Below, piece after piece: positions 14,517 to 23,751 of a stretch of 64,000 nucleotides of DNA. The DNA lies in the NCBI RefSeq assembly GCF_900113335.1, contig NZ_FOOX01000006.1, positions 62,001 to 126,000 on the forward strand. The letters are read 5' to 3'. How positions within the stretch are numbered: position 1 is the first letter of the stretch; each line of letters begins with the position of its first letter. This DNA is from Desulfotruncus arcticus DSM 17038 (lineage in GTDB: Bacteria; Bacillota; Desulfotomaculia; Desulfotomaculales; Desulfallaceae). The notes beneath the pieces are model-generated. The model saw nothing but the letters and a program-made list of their open reading frames with translations. It did no database searches and was not told the DNA's origin. The translations under genes were made by a program, and so were the position numbers.

Positions 14517-14646
14517 AAAAAGCAGCACTTAATTTATAGCCGGATAATGTAATATTAAAACTCTTACTGCAATCATATGATGTTATTTCCCTGGCATAAA
14601 ATGGATCTTGTGGGTGTTAATCTGCGGTATACGAGGAGGGATTAAC

Positions 14647-14949
14647 ATGAAATGGCCGTTTAGAATTAAAACACCTGTTTGCCCGTCTTGCGGTTCAAGT
14701 GATACAACTACGGGTCGCATCATTAGACTTGCTGCGGGTTTGGCCCTTGGTATCGGAGTGTCAATGATTCTTTACCTGATAGGTTATATCTACCCCTTGG
14801 GACGTATTTTAATTCCTTTTACATTTATTGGCGGGATGATTATATGTGTCATACCTCCGTTAGGTAAGTATTGCTGCCTGGAATGCGATGCTTACTGGAA
14901 CCCGGACAATCCCAGCCTTGTTTGGAGGACAAAACCTCCAGGGCTGTAA
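14647..14949 (+). CDS. Zinc-ribbon membrane protein, 100 residues
   Basis: An N-terminal CPSCGSSDTT knuckle is followed by two membrane segments (LAAGLALGIGVSMILYLIGYI and RILIPFTFIGGMIICVIPPL) and a second Cys pair in CCLECDAYW. The two knuckles would meet on the cytoplasmic side to bind one zinc. Family and function unknown. ATG 14647 follows GAGGAGGGATTAAC; an upstream in-frame TTG has no ribosome site. It is followed directly by a strong terminator. Confidence 0.7.
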   Translation: MKWPFRIKTPVCPSCGSSDTTTGRIIRLAAGLALGIGVSMILYLIGYIYPLGRILIPFTFIGGMIICVIPPLGKYCCLECDAYWNPDNPSLVWRTKPPGL

Positions 14950-14974
14950 ATAAAGTTTAAACTTCTCCTCTCCC

Positions 14975-14999
14975 GCCTCCGCAAGGAGGCATTTTTTTT
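14975..14999 (+). terminator. Rho-independent terminator
   Basis: GCCTCC-GCAA-GGAGGC followed by ATTTTTTTT, 26 bp after the stop of the zinc-ribbon gene. It touches the stop codon of the converging kinase gene. Confidence 0.88.
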
Positions 15000-16527
15000 A
15001 CCTAGCTGCTGCCGCCCTGGTTTTGTTGTATTCTTTTTGTACCGGCAGGCGTACAGTAAAGACACTTCCGCTGTACGCCTTACTTTCCACTTCAATGGAA
15101 CCGCTGTGAATCTGAATGATTCGTTTGCTGATGGCCAGCCCCAGCCCGTTGCCACCGGCTTTCCTGGTGTAAAATGGTTCGAATATGTTTTGCAGATCCT
15201 CCTGAGGAATGCCCTTACCCGTGTCCTGGACAGTAATTACAGCCTGATCATCTTCAGCCCGGATTTGGATGGTTAACTTGCCTTTTGGCTGCATAGCCTC
15301 AATGGCGTTTACAATCAGGTTTATAAACACCTGCTTCAGTTTATCGGCATTGCCGTCTATATATAGTGATTCAGTAGATGTATTGGTATAGTTCAGTAAA
15401 ATATCGTTCTTTTCCAAAAGGGGCCTGACATAAGACATTATAACATCAATCAGCTCATTTAAGTCCAGCATCTCCACAGCTCCGGGATTTGGGCGCCCGA
15501 ACTCAAGCAGTTCTTGAATTAGTTTGTTATGCCGGTCAACCTGTTGCTCTATTCTATTGATATAATCTTTAATGTCCGTGGCATCCCTGGAGCTTGCTTC
15601 CATAGCTTCAGCCGTGGCCTGAATGATGCTTACCGGCGCCCGTAATTCGTGGGCTATTTCAGTCGTCAGGCGCCCCATGGCCATGAGGTCTTCCTGTCGT
15701 TTATAATGCTCGATTTCCTGTTCCTTTTCGGCAAGCCCGCGGGCCATCTTGTTAATCGCACCGGAAATTTGACCCATCTCGCCCGGCAATTCCGGCAGCT
15801 GGTAATTTAAGTTATATTCCAGCTGTATCAGACCGTTTTTAATTGAGCGTATGCGGTTTACCATATTGGTTATGGTCAACAGGGTAAAACAAACGCCCAG
15901 GCCGAAAACTGTAAATACAACATAGCGCACGAATAAACGCACATGCTTGCCCTTGGCAAAAATAGGGTGCATTCTTTCTTCGGCCCACAAAACCGCCACT
16001 ATTTGGTTATTCACCTTGATGGGAACAAGATGCTCCAGGAATTGATCATCCCAGGTGTTGCCAAGCCGGGTAATGAAGGTTCCACTGGCCTGCACGGCTG
16101 CAATGCCTTCCTTGGCTTCATCATATATGCGCTGATCCCGCTCTTTTTTTTCCTCAGAAAGACGGTCACCGAACTCGTGCAAGTAACCTTGAATATATAT
16201 CTGGTTAGTTTCAGTGACATATAGGCACAGACGCACCCCGGGGTAGTTGCCGTTAGCCAGGGATTCCGCAACCAAGTTGAATATGCCGACTAATTCTTCA
16301 TTGCTATACACCATTTCCTCGTTGTTTATCTGGTTGTAAATATTATTACTTACAAAAGAAGTTATTTGCTCCAGCTTCTTTTCAGCTTCGGCTATTAAAA
16401 CGTCGTCTGTCTTGGACGCATAGTAAATATCATAGAGCATTGCCGCCGAGGGCAGCAGCAAAGCTATCAAAACAATGATAATTAACTGGTTTTTCAAGGT
16501 TTGGAATTTCGATAACGCCATAGCCAT
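14998..16527 (-). CDS. NtrB-like sensor histidine kinase without adjacent regulator
   Basis: The 509-residue kinase has a membrane segment at 13-33, a periplasmic-type sensor domain of about 160 residues, a second membrane segment near 200-222, HAMP (TNMVNRIRSIKNGLIQLEYN), a coiled linker, HisKA with His293 (TEIAHELRAPVSII) and an HATPase domain (NLIVNAIEAM, VQDTGKGIP, IFEPFYTRKAGGNGLGLAI). The phosphotransfer and ATPase domains are of the NtrB/AtoS type, which normally pair with NtrC-like receivers. None is adjacent; the NtrC-like lone receiver at 11478-11882 is a candidate partner. The C-terminus ends in RAAAAR. Confidence 0.88.
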   Translation of the reverse strand: MAMALSKFQTLKNQLIIIVLIALLLPSAAMLYDIYYASKTDDVLIAEAEKKLEQITSFVSNNIYNQINNEEMVYSNEELVGIFNLVAESLANGNYPGVRLCLYVTETNQIYIQGYLHEFGDRLSEEKKERDQRIYDEAKEGIAAVQASGTFITRLGNTWDDQFLEHLVPIKVNNQIVAVLWAEERMHPIFAKGKHVRLFVRYVVFTVFGLGVCFTLLTITNMVNRIRSIKNGLIQLEYNLNYQLPELPGEMGQISGAINKMARGLAEKEQEIEHYKRQEDLMAMGRLTTEIAHELRAPVSIIQATAEAMEASSRDATDIKDYINRIEQQVDRHNKLIQELLEFGRPNPGAVEMLDLNELIDVIMSYVRPLLEKNDILLNYTNTSTESLYIDGNADKLKQVFINLIVNAIEAMQPKGKLTIQIRAEDDQAVITVQDTGKGIPQEDLQNIFEPFYTRKAGGNGLGLAISKRIIQIHSGSIEVESKAYSGSVFTVRLPVQKEYNKTRAAAAR

Positions 16528-16681
16528 GTACCTCTTTTTGATACATTTGAAAAGTTTATATTTTTAAATAATTCAGCTTCACTTATATAATAACAAGTTG
16601 AAAAACACAATTTTAATTGTGAATTCAATCTCATTTTAACAAATTATTACTAGAAAGAATAGACATATTTTAATCTGTTTG

Positions 16682-16710
16682 GGTGTCAAGGGGACGGGGT
16701 TATTGACACC
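16682..16710. repeat. Dispersed repeat family 3, copy 1
   Basis: GGTGTCAAGGGGACGGGGTT then ATTGACACC: a core of GGGACG flanked by inverted GGTGTCAA/TTGACACC. A second copy is at 20200-20226. Short elements of this shape are common between genes of Peptococcaceae-type genomes and resemble REP units mobilised by RAYT transposases. The remaining bases 16528-16751 are AT-rich promoter sequence for the kinase. Confidence 0.7.
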
Positions 16711-16751
16711 TCACAACATATTCCCCCCTCCCCGATATGTTTTAATACTTG

Positions 16752-17936
16752 TTATACAAACTCGCGCAAAACATCTGCAAGGCATTTAAGTCCTTTTACA
16801 ATCCTGTCTTCCGGCATGTTGGAGAAGTTTATTCTGAAGGTATTTTCTTTGCTGCCGTTGGGGAAGAATGAACCACCCGGCACAAAAGCAACATTCTTTT
16901 CAAGACTTTTTTCCAAAACATCCCTTGCATTAACATTGGCCGGAAGTTCAACCCAGGCAAACAAACCACCCTGAGGCCTTGTAAAGGTTACTCCTGCAGG
17001 AAATTCCTCCTCCATCGTTTGAACAGTTAAATCCCTGCGCCTTCTATATACTTCACGTATTTTATTAATATGGTCATCTATTTCATACAATTCAAGGTAC
17101 TTGGCTATTTCCATCTGGGCAACTGTATTGCATTGTAAATCGGCCCCCTGCTTAACAAGTACATATTTTTCAATTACATTTTTATCTCCGGCAACCCAGC
17201 CGATTCTATATCCCGGACAAAATGTTTTGGAGAAGGTCCCCAGGCAAAGCACACAGCCTATTTGGTCAAACGACTTCACAGAAGGCAGCGCTGCACCTTC
17301 AAACCTGAGCTCCCCATAGGGATTATCTTCAACAACCATAACCTGGTGCTTCATAGCTGCTTTTACAAGCCGCTCTCTTCTTTCAAGACTCCATGTCCTG
17401 CCTGTCGGGTTCTGAAATTCAGGAATTACGTATATTAATTTCACCCTTTTGGCACTTTCAAGAATCCTTTCAAGTTCACCGGGTATCATTCCGTCATTAT
17501 CTGTGGGCACCTCAATAAAGTTACAGCCATATGCTCTAAACGCACTTATTGCCGCCAGGTAGGTGGGGCTTTCACACAGCACGACATCTCCTTCGTCCAG
17601 GAACACCTTCCCTGAAAGATCCAGCGCCTGTTGCGAGCCATGAGTTAAAAGTACGTTTTCCGATGCAAATGCAGTACCCAACCTTGCATTCATCCTATTG
17701 GCAATCCACTTCCTTAGAGGAGTATAACCCTCGGTGGTAGTATATTGTAAAGCCCTGGCACTATCTTCCTCAAGCACAATCCTGCTGACTACTTTAATCT
17801 CTTCAACCGGAAAAAGTTCCGGTGCGGGCAAACCACCGGCAAATGAAATCACCTCAGGCCTTTCGGTTACCTTTAAAATCTCTCGTATCTCTGACGCCTT
17901 CAGATGCGCCATTCTTTTAGCATATTTAAAATCCAT
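16752..17936 (-). CDS. PLP-dependent aminotransferase, 2-aminoadipate/aromatic type
   Basis: This 394-residue fold-type I aminotransferase has VISFAGGLPAPELFPVEEI at 29-47, the substrate loop FQNPTG at 174-179, VEDNPYGELR at 202-211 and the PLP lysine 237 in GTFSKTFCPGYRIGW. The sequence is closest in style to LysN/2-aminoadipate transaminases and to the catalytic half of MocR regulators. It lies 58 bp after the MocR gene and is about equally long as its aminotransferase domain, so the pair is probably one unit in which the regulator evolved from the enzyme. Substrate is probably an aromatic, branched or alpha-aminoadipate amino acid. Confidence 0.85.
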   Translation of the reverse strand: MDFKYAKRMAHLKASEIREILKVTERPEVISFAGGLPAPELFPVEEIKVVSRIVLEEDSARALQYTTTEGYTPLRKWIANRMNARLGTAFASENVLLTHGSQQALDLSGKVFLDEGDVVLCESPTYLAAISAFRAYGCNFIEVPTDNDGMIPGELERILESAKRVKLIYVIPEFQNPTGRTWSLERRERLVKAAMKHQVMVVEDNPYGELRFEGAALPSVKSFDQIGCVLCLGTFSKTFCPGYRIGWVAGDKNVIEKYVLVKQGADLQCNTVAQMEIAKYLELYEIDDHINKIREVYRRRRDLTVQTMEEEFPAGVTFTRPQGGLFAWVELPANVNARDVLEKSLEKNVAFVPGGSFFPNGSKENTFRINFSNMPEDRIVKGLKCLADVLREFV

Positions 17937-17994
17937 GCCGGCACCTCCAATCTATGGCTTTTCAGTCTTTATTCAGAAATATGTTTAAATCTTC

Positions 17995-19512
17995 TTATAC
18001 AATGGGATTGATTTCCATATCGGTATAAATCTCATGGTTATCCTTATGTTCAATCAACACTTTCATAGCCTCACACAGCCTCTTTACTCCTTCATTTATG
18101 TCCTTCAGTGCCGCAAAGGTAAAATTTAAGCGAATAAAACTGTCACCCTGTCCAGAGGCAAAGAAAGGAGTTCCGGGCACAAAAGCCACTTTGCGTTCTG
18201 CGGCTTTGGAAATAAGCTTTGACGCCGATACGCCTTCCGGAAGCTTACACCAGATGTAATAACCACCTCTGGGCCTGTTCCAGATCAAATCTTTCGGAGC
18301 ATATTGGGATAGCGCATCATACATAGCATCCCTTCTTACCCTGTACTCCCTGCAAACTTTATGTATATGCGATTCAAAAGATCCGCTGGTTATGAACCTT
18401 TCAATGATCCATTGGGACAGACTGTTTGAATGCAAATCCATGATCTGTTTTACCGCGGCAAATTGTTTTACAACCTTTTTATGCGCCACAATCCAACCCA
18501 ATCTTAAACCCGGGTATACATTTTTGGAAAAAGTGCTTAAATAAATAACATATCCGTCATTATCCATTGATTTTAGCAGAGGGAGGGAATGACCTTCATA
18601 ACAAAGACCTCCGTAGGCATCATCCTCAACAATGAGAACCCTGTATTTATACGCAAGTTCCACAAGCCGCTTTCTTCTATCAAGCTCCATTTCAGTACCG
18701 GAAGGATTCTGAAAAGTTGGTATTGTGTACACCAACTTTGGCCTGTACCTTTGCAGAAGCTGTTCGAGTACATCAATCCTCATACCTTTATCATCAATTG
18801 GAATTCCGATTACTCTTGCACCAATTGTTTTAAAGGCCTGAATCGCCGGAAAAAATGAAGGCTCTTCCACCACAACTATATCTCCGGGATCAAGTATTAC
18901 CCTTGCAGCCAGATCAATTCCCTGTTGTGACCCTGAAAGCAGCATTACTTCATCATATTGGCAATAAACACCTCTTCCGCGCATTAAGCCGCACACAGCT
19001 TCACGAAGGGTAGTAAAGCCTTCTGTTGGTGTATGCAGCAAAGCTCTATAATTCTCTTGCTCAACCAATTCTTGCTCAATCCCTTTCAGCACATGTATAG
19101 GACCGGTTTCAGGAGAAGCAATTCCGGTGGCAAAAGAAATTACATCTTTTCTGCTTGCCAAAGCCAGCAGGTCTTTAACCATACAAGAATCAAAATTACT
19201 TGAATACTTACTGAAAATATGATTCCAAGTTGGCTCCTGCGAAGAGTTGTTGCCTGAATTCAGTTCCTCATCGGGGTATGAAAGCACAATAGTTCCTTTG
19301 CCAACACGCGAGCCTACCAATCCTTCCGCCTTTAGCTCGCGATAAGCATTTAATACCGTAGTTCTATTCACACCAAGGCTTTCAGCCAGCTTTCTTTCCG
19401 GTGGCAGGCGAAAACCGGGCAAAAGCTCACCGGATAATATTTGACGCCTCACCTGTTCAAAAATCTGAATATAGACCCGCGTATCAGCCTCTCTGTTAAT
19501 TATCACCCTCAA
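17995..19512 (-). CDS. MocR-type GntR regulator fused to an aminotransferase domain
   Basis: The 505-residue protein joins a GntR winged helix (residues 11-78: YIQIFEQVRRQILSGELLPG, RLPPERKLAESLGVNRTTVL, VGKGTIV) to a full aminotransferase domain with VISFATGIASPETGP, FQNPSGTEM, VEDDAYGGLCY and the PLP lysine in YLSTFSKNVYPGLRLGW. Proteins of this class (such as PdxR and GabR) sense PLP or its amino-acid adducts. The residues needed to bind PLP are kept. It precedes the aminotransferase gene, and a perfect 16-bp palindrome lies 13 bp ahead of its start. Confidence 0.88.
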   Translation of the reverse strand: MRVIINREADTRVYIQIFEQVRRQILSGELLPGFRLPPERKLAESLGVNRTTVLNAYRELKAEGLVGSRVGKGTIVLSYPDEELNSGNNSSQEPTWNHIFSKYSSNFDSCMVKDLLALASRKDVISFATGIASPETGPIHVLKGIEQELVEQENYRALLHTPTEGFTTLREAVCGLMRGRGVYCQYDEVMLLSGSQQGIDLAARVILDPGDIVVVEEPSFFPAIQAFKTIGARVIGIPIDDKGMRIDVLEQLLQRYRPKLVYTIPTFQNPSGTEMELDRRKRLVELAYKYRVLIVEDDAYGGLCYEGHSLPLLKSMDNDGYVIYLSTFSKNVYPGLRLGWIVAHKKVVKQFAAVKQIMDLHSNSLSQWIIERFITSGSFESHIHKVCREYRVRRDAMYDALSQYAPKDLIWNRPRGGYYIWCKLPEGVSASKLISKAAERKVAFVPGTPFFASGQGDSFIRLNFTFAALKDINEGVKRLCEAMKVLIEHKDNHEIYTDMEINPIV

Positions 19513-19525
19513 ACCAAATCACCCC

Positions 19526-19541
19526 ATTGGATTAATCCAAT
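19526..19541. promoter_or_regulatory. 16-bp perfect palindrome, probable MocR operator
   Basis: ATTGGATTAATCCAAT, just upstream of the MocR gene start. A second half-site ATCCAAT lies at about 19599. MocR/GabR operators are usually paired half-sites, so both may be used. Confidence 0.65.
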
Positions 19542-19682
19542 TTCATTATATTGATCATATTACCTACAAACAACAACCAATTCAATTATTTTTTAATCAT
19601 CCAATGTTCTAATTCAACCTGGTAACACTTTTGCCTCACAATCTGCTGAATAAGGATAGGCGAAGAAGCGAAAAACCAAAGG

Positions 19683-20189
19683 ATGGATCGGCAAACAGCC
19701 CCTATACCAGAGGATGCCAAAGAGGAGCTGTGCGCGGGAGAAGCCCTGCACCTATGGGACCACCTAACCTACCGGAACGATAATATTGAGATGACGCAGA
19801 CCTTCATCGCCCTCGCCAAAGACAGTGACTTCAAGCTGTTTCTGGAAAGAGACGTATAGACACTTTTGAAACAGGCGAGGATGCTTGAAAAGGAGCTTGT
19901 CCACTTCAGGGTTCCCTTGCCAAACAGGCCCCCCAATGTGATGCCATCGAGAGCCCCCACCATGTTAATGGATGACGATAATATTTTTAGATGGGTTTTC
20001 CAAGGAATCCAGGGTGCACTATTGATGCACCCCCAGGCTCTGATAGAGTGCACACACAATGACCGAATCAGAAACATCTTTAAGGAACTGCTCTTTAGCG
20101 AATTAGAGATGCTGGCGTCAACGATCAAATACGGTAAACTGAAGGGGTGGCTGAACCCGGCTCTCCACTACGGAATGCTGCGAACTTAA
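19683..20189 (+). pseudogene. DUF3231 family gene interrupted by one in-frame TAG
   Basis: Two parts of one frame, 58 and 110 codons, are separated by TAG at 19857-19859. Together they give 168 residues, close to the 173 and 175 of the intact DUF3231 genes at 34344 and 34909. Matching blocks run across the stop: ALHLWDHL (versus FHLWNHL), LAKDSDFKLF (versus FASDSDLKLI), then after it LEKELVHFRVPLPNRPP (versus LEKEMMAYGIPLPVRPP) and IFRWVFQGIQGALLMHPQAL, ELEMLASTIKYGKLKGW. No frameshift or deletion is visible. The family is associated with spores in Bacilli and Clostridia. The ribosome site is poor. Simple nonsense decay is likelier than TAG read-through. Confidence 0.75.
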
Positions 20190-20199
20190 ACAAAGAGAA

Positions 20200-20226
20200 T
20201 GTCAAGGGGACGAGGTTGTTGACACC
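20200..20226. repeat. Dispersed repeat family 3, copy 2
   Basis: TGTCAAGGGGACGAGGTTGT then TGACACC; differs from the copy at 16682-16710 at three core positions and in the weakened left arm. It lies 11 bp after the broken DUF3231 gene. Confidence 0.65.
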
Positions 20227-20245
20227 CTTAAACTTAAGCAAATAA

Positions 20246-20266
20246 CCCTGCCTATTTAGGGCAGGG
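20246..20266 (-). terminator. Hairpin after the 95-residue gene
   Basis: CCCTGCC-TATTTA-GGGCAGGG, a 7-bp GC stem 21 bp past the minus-strand stop at 20288. No long T-run, so weak as an intrinsic terminator. Confidence 0.4.
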
Positions 20267-20287
20267 CCAATAGTTTCATTAAGACAT

Positions 20288-20575
20288 TTACGCAGTAACT
20301 TTAACAGATTCCCGCATTTTAAAATCATGCTTGCCCCATGTGCTTAAATCCACCGTCTGCAGTATTATCCCCGTTGTCCGAGACATTTCATCCTCCGTTA
20401 GTTCTCCCATGGATACAGATACCGGCAGTTGCATTTCCCGCCCGTCACGCACGACCGTCACGGCTAATTGCACCCTACCCCTATTCTCGTCAAAGCATAC
20501 AATGTCAAGTCCCGAAATTCTGGGATCTCTGCTAACCAGCTCGGCCTCTATTCGGTTTAACAGGCCCTCTAACAT
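20288..20575 (-). CDS. Hypothetical 95-residue protein
   Basis: No family recognised. The protein is soluble: MLEGLLNRIEAELVSRDPRI, then SGLDIVCFDENRGRVQLAVT, a central ELTEDEMSRTTGIILQ, suggesting alternating strands and helices. ATG 20575 is preferred over GTG 20584 because GGGGAG then lies 10 bp upstream. It stands alone between hairpins. Confidence 0.55.
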   Translation of the reverse strand: MLEGLLNRIEAELVSRDPRISGLDIVCFDENRGRVQLAVTVVRDGREMQLPVSVSMGELTEDEMSRTTGIILQTVDLSTWGKHDFKMRESVKVTA

Positions 20576-20764
20576 TACTAACACTCCCCGTCATAGATAC
20601 TTTATATTAATCTATAAAAGATGGCATCTTTTGTTTTATTTTTTCCGTTAAAAAGACAAATAAAGCAGTTCAGCGGGGATAAAACAGTATCAGTATTTGC
20701 AAAAACCGCTTAACGTTCAATCCATGCAATTTATTGCAAATAACGAACATTGGTGCAAAATACC

Positions 20765-20807
20765 AAAAAGCCCTCCTTCCCGGCAAGCTGGGAAAGAGGG
20801 CTTTTTT
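20765..20807. terminator. Strong bidirectional terminator at the end of the VWA operon
   Basis: AAAAAGCCCTC...GAGGGCTTTTTT with an inner TTCC/GGAA extension. T-runs exist on both strands. The stop codon of the last operon gene (20806-20808) is inside it. Confidence 0.85.
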
Positions 20808-23751
20808 ATTCTTTAAACCCGCGCCGTTTGGCGTTAAGCAAACGGGACGCAGTAGCTTCCTTTTTGGTTTCCTTTTTAGTATCCTTGTTGCCGCTTTGGG
20901 CTTGCTCCTTCTGGGGACCGGCGGAGATTGTATTCTTTTCGCTAGTATTATACAGATCTTTTTCATCCGCCGGCGCATCACCGGTACTCGCTTCGCCAGT
21001 ACTGTTAAACGGTTTTTCCGTACCCACCTTTTCCTGTCTCTTACGGCGCAGATTTTGAACCGCAGACAGGGTTTCATCGGCCCAGGCCGGTTTATTCCCG
21101 CTGGACGCACGACGAGGCAGCAGTTTTTGCAGCAGCCTTTGCCGGTAGCGCCGCAGGGTGGCACGTTCTTCGGCGCCGATGATCAAACGTCGTCCTGCCA
21201 CATCACCCAGCCAGATAACGGCTGCCAGGGCCAGCAACAGCGGCGTCAGGTCGCGCCGGGCTTTCACCGGAGGCAGATTGGTTAAAAATGCCTGCTCCGG
21301 TTTTTCCAAAACCGCACCTCCGCCTGCCCGGGCAATGGCCTGCAGTGCATTGCCGTCAACGCCGGTTTCCTTATATTCAGTGGAGTACGGCACCACAGCC
21401 CCGCCGAGGGCCAGCATTTGACTTGGTTCCTTGTCGCCGCCGGCTATCGCCACCAGGTAGGCTCCCGGTTTTCCGGCCGGCTGCCGGGCCGAGTAGCGGC
21501 CAGGGCCATCGGGTTTTAGCGGAACAGTTACGGTATCCCCCTCGGGTCCGGTAACCAGGGCTTTTAGGTCCCGCACTTCCTGCCAACCGCTGGAATCCTC
21601 AACTTTAACCTGTAAATCACGCCCCGATAAGCCGGAACCTGGTATTACATTGGCCTGCACGTGTAGAGAATCTGTGGTATCCGCCGGCAAAATCCAGGAA
21701 AGCACATTCCCCCACAGCCTGGGGAACACCGCTCCCAGCCACTCGGTGCTCCAGCGCCCGCCTGCGTCCGGAGTCCAGGCCACAGTCCGGCCCAAGCCGT
21801 ACTGCCATGCCGCCAGCACCGGGTCGCCCCGGGGTGATACCAGCAGCGTTTCCGCTAATTCCTTGGGCGAAACTGTAATGTAGCCATGCAGGGGAGGCAC
21901 TTGCTCCAAGCTGCGCAATAGAGGGTTCCAATCCGCAACCCGGGGGTAAAACGCTTCGTTTACGGCGAAACTTCTGGTGGCCATTAAGGTTTCTTTAGTA
22001 AAGATTGACGGGATGCTGTCCGCGTCAGCAGTGGCGTAAAATCTGCCCCGGCCCAGTTCAGACAGGGCTTTAAGCATTCCGGCGTCAGCTTCGGCACCCA
22101 CCGCCACGGTACTTAAACTAATCCCTCCAGCCCGCAGATCAGCCAGCAGTGACTGGTAATCTCCGCCGCTGGCCGACATCCCGTCAGTTAGCAGAATAAT
22201 GTGCTTAACTTGGGTCGGCAGATCGCGCAGAGCCTGATACGCCGCCAGCAGGGGCGGATAAATCTCGGTCCCGCCATCGGCCTGGATGCTGCCAATTAAC
22301 TGCTGCAATTTTTCTTTGTCTTCAACCGGCCCCGGCGGCACCACCCACCAGGGCATAGCGTCAAAAGCCACAACCCCAACCTGGTCCCGTTTGGTGAGCA
22401 CGGAAATACTGCGGGCGGCGGCATCCCTCGCCAGGGCTATTTTCTCGGCGCCACCCGCCATTCCGGCCATGCTGCCGGACTTATCGATCACCAGCATCAA
22501 CCCGAGTGAGGGCATTTCGCCCCGCCCTTTAATATCCATACTCACGGGCAGAGCACGTTCCAGCGCTGTTCCGGCATAGCCGCCGGGACCAAATGAGTCG
22601 GGCCCGCCTGTCATCACCAGCCCGCCGCCCACATCCCGGACGTACGTCTCCAGTTCACTCATAACCTGTTCGCCCAGGGTGTAAGCCGGTACATCCAGCA
22701 GAAATACCGACTGGTATTGGGCCCAGGCGGCAATACCCCGGGGGGCGGCCGCCGGTTCCTTGATCTCCACCTCAACCCGTCCCGATGCCCGCAGCGCGCC
22801 CGCTATACTTTGCGCCTGACCGGCATCCTCCGCCAGTACCAGAACCCTGGGGGGGCCGGAAACTTCCTGAATCCCGCCGGTTTCGTTGTTGGCGGCAAAG
22901 GCGTCGGCAGCCCGGTCCCGGGGTACCAGCTTAACCCGGTAGCGGTGCAGTCCGGCTTCCCCCGCAGGCACCGACAGGGTTAACCTGTTCTCCCCGGGCT
23001 TTAACTGCACCGGCCTGGTGTCCAGCAGTTGATCATCCCGTTCGAGGTAAAGGTCACCCTCTGCAGCCATATCTGATGTTATCGCAAGCTCAACCAGGGT
23101 ATTTTCACCCACCCTGGACTGGGGTGACAGATATAGCGAGTCCAGACGGATATCGGGACCTGCCGGGGCTCCCGCGGGAACAACATCCACCCGCACCCCC
23201 TCGGCGTGCAGGGTCCGGGCCGCAGCCACAGCATCGCCGCCGGTGTCCCGGCCGTCCGTAACTAAAACCACTCTTCGCCTGGTATCCTGGGGTAATATTG
23301 AACGCGAAAAACGCAGCGCCTCACCAATCTCACTGGATTCCGGGCCCGGATCGGTGGCAGCGCGGTAAAAGGACGGCCGCCCGCCGGGCGGCTCTTCCAC
23401 CAGCGCCTGCCGGCCAAAAGAAACTACACCGGCTACGGCACCGGCAGGTTTTTTCCCCAGCGCGTCCCTAATCCACTGTTCGCCCTTGCCAACCGCAGAG
23501 CCTACGCTGTCTGAGACATCCAGGGCCAAGACCACCGCCTGCCGGTTGACCGTACTGACAAAACCGGGGCCGGTCAGAGCGGCAACCAATAAAAACAGCA
23601 GCACCATACGGGTGTATAACCTACGCCGCTCCCTCTGCTTGTGGCTGCCGGAACCCGGCATTTGCAGCCAGGGCCGCCTGAGGCGCCAGGCCAGCCAGAT
23701 CAGCAGCGGCAGGAGCAGCCACCACAGGGGCTCACTAAAACTAACGCCCAC
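20806..23751 (-). CDS. Large membrane protein with two VWA domains and a GATase1-like domain
   Basis: About 981 residues. Two N-terminal membrane segments (PLWWLLLPLLIWLAW, MVLLFLLVAALTGPG) precede a first VWA-like domain (VVLALDVSDSVGSA ... VVLVTDGRDTGG), a linker of immunoglobulin-like strands, a GATase1-like segment (PRVLVLAEDAGQAQSIAGAL ... GGGLVMTGGPDSFGPGGY), and a second VWA domain with an intact MIDAS DKSGSM (LMLVIDKSGSMAGMAGGAEK ... IILLTDGMSASGGD). A third membrane segment lies near residue 860, and the tail is Lys/Glu/Thr-rich. GTG 23751 is preferred (GGGGGGTGG upstream) over a TTG 7 codons earlier. It overlaps the BatA-like gene by 11 bp. Likely a membrane platform for the MoxR system. 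Confidence 0.82.
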   Translation of the reverse strand: MGVSFSEPLWWLLLPLLIWLAWRLRRPWLQMPGSGSHKQRERRRLYTRMVLLFLLVAALTGPGFVSTVNRQAVVLALDVSDSVGSAVGKGEQWIRDALGKKPAGAVAGVVSFGRQALVEEPPGGRPSFYRAATDPGPESSEIGEALRFSRSILPQDTRRRVVLVTDGRDTGGDAVAAARTLHAEGVRVDVVPAGAPAGPDIRLDSLYLSPQSRVGENTLVELAITSDMAAEGDLYLERDDQLLDTRPVQLKPGENRLTLSVPAGEAGLHRYRVKLVPRDRAADAFAANNETGGIQEVSGPPRVLVLAEDAGQAQSIAGALRASGRVEVEIKEPAAAPRGIAAWAQYQSVFLLDVPAYTLGEQVMSELETYVRDVGGGLVMTGGPDSFGPGGYAGTALERALPVSMDIKGRGEMPSLGLMLVIDKSGSMAGMAGGAEKIALARDAAARSISVLTKRDQVGVVAFDAMPWWVVPPGPVEDKEKLQQLIGSIQADGGTEIYPPLLAAYQALRDLPTQVKHIILLTDGMSASGGDYQSLLADLRAGGISLSTVAVGAEADAGMLKALSELGRGRFYATADADSIPSIFTKETLMATRSFAVNEAFYPRVADWNPLLRSLEQVPPLHGYITVSPKELAETLLVSPRGDPVLAAWQYGLGRTVAWTPDAGGRWSTEWLGAVFPRLWGNVLSWILPADTTDSLHVQANVIPGSGLSGRDLQVKVEDSSGWQEVRDLKALVTGPEGDTVTVPLKPDGPGRYSARQPAGKPGAYLVAIAGGDKEPSQMLALGGAVVPYSTEYKETGVDGNALQAIARAGGGAVLEKPEQAFLTNLPPVKARRDLTPLLLALAAVIWLGDVAGRRLIIGAEERATLRRYRQRLLQKLLPRRASSGNKPAWADETLSAVQNLRRKRQEKVGTEKPFNSTGEASTGDAPADEKDLYNTSEKNTISAGPQKEQAQSGNKDTKKETKKEATASRLLNAKRRGFKE

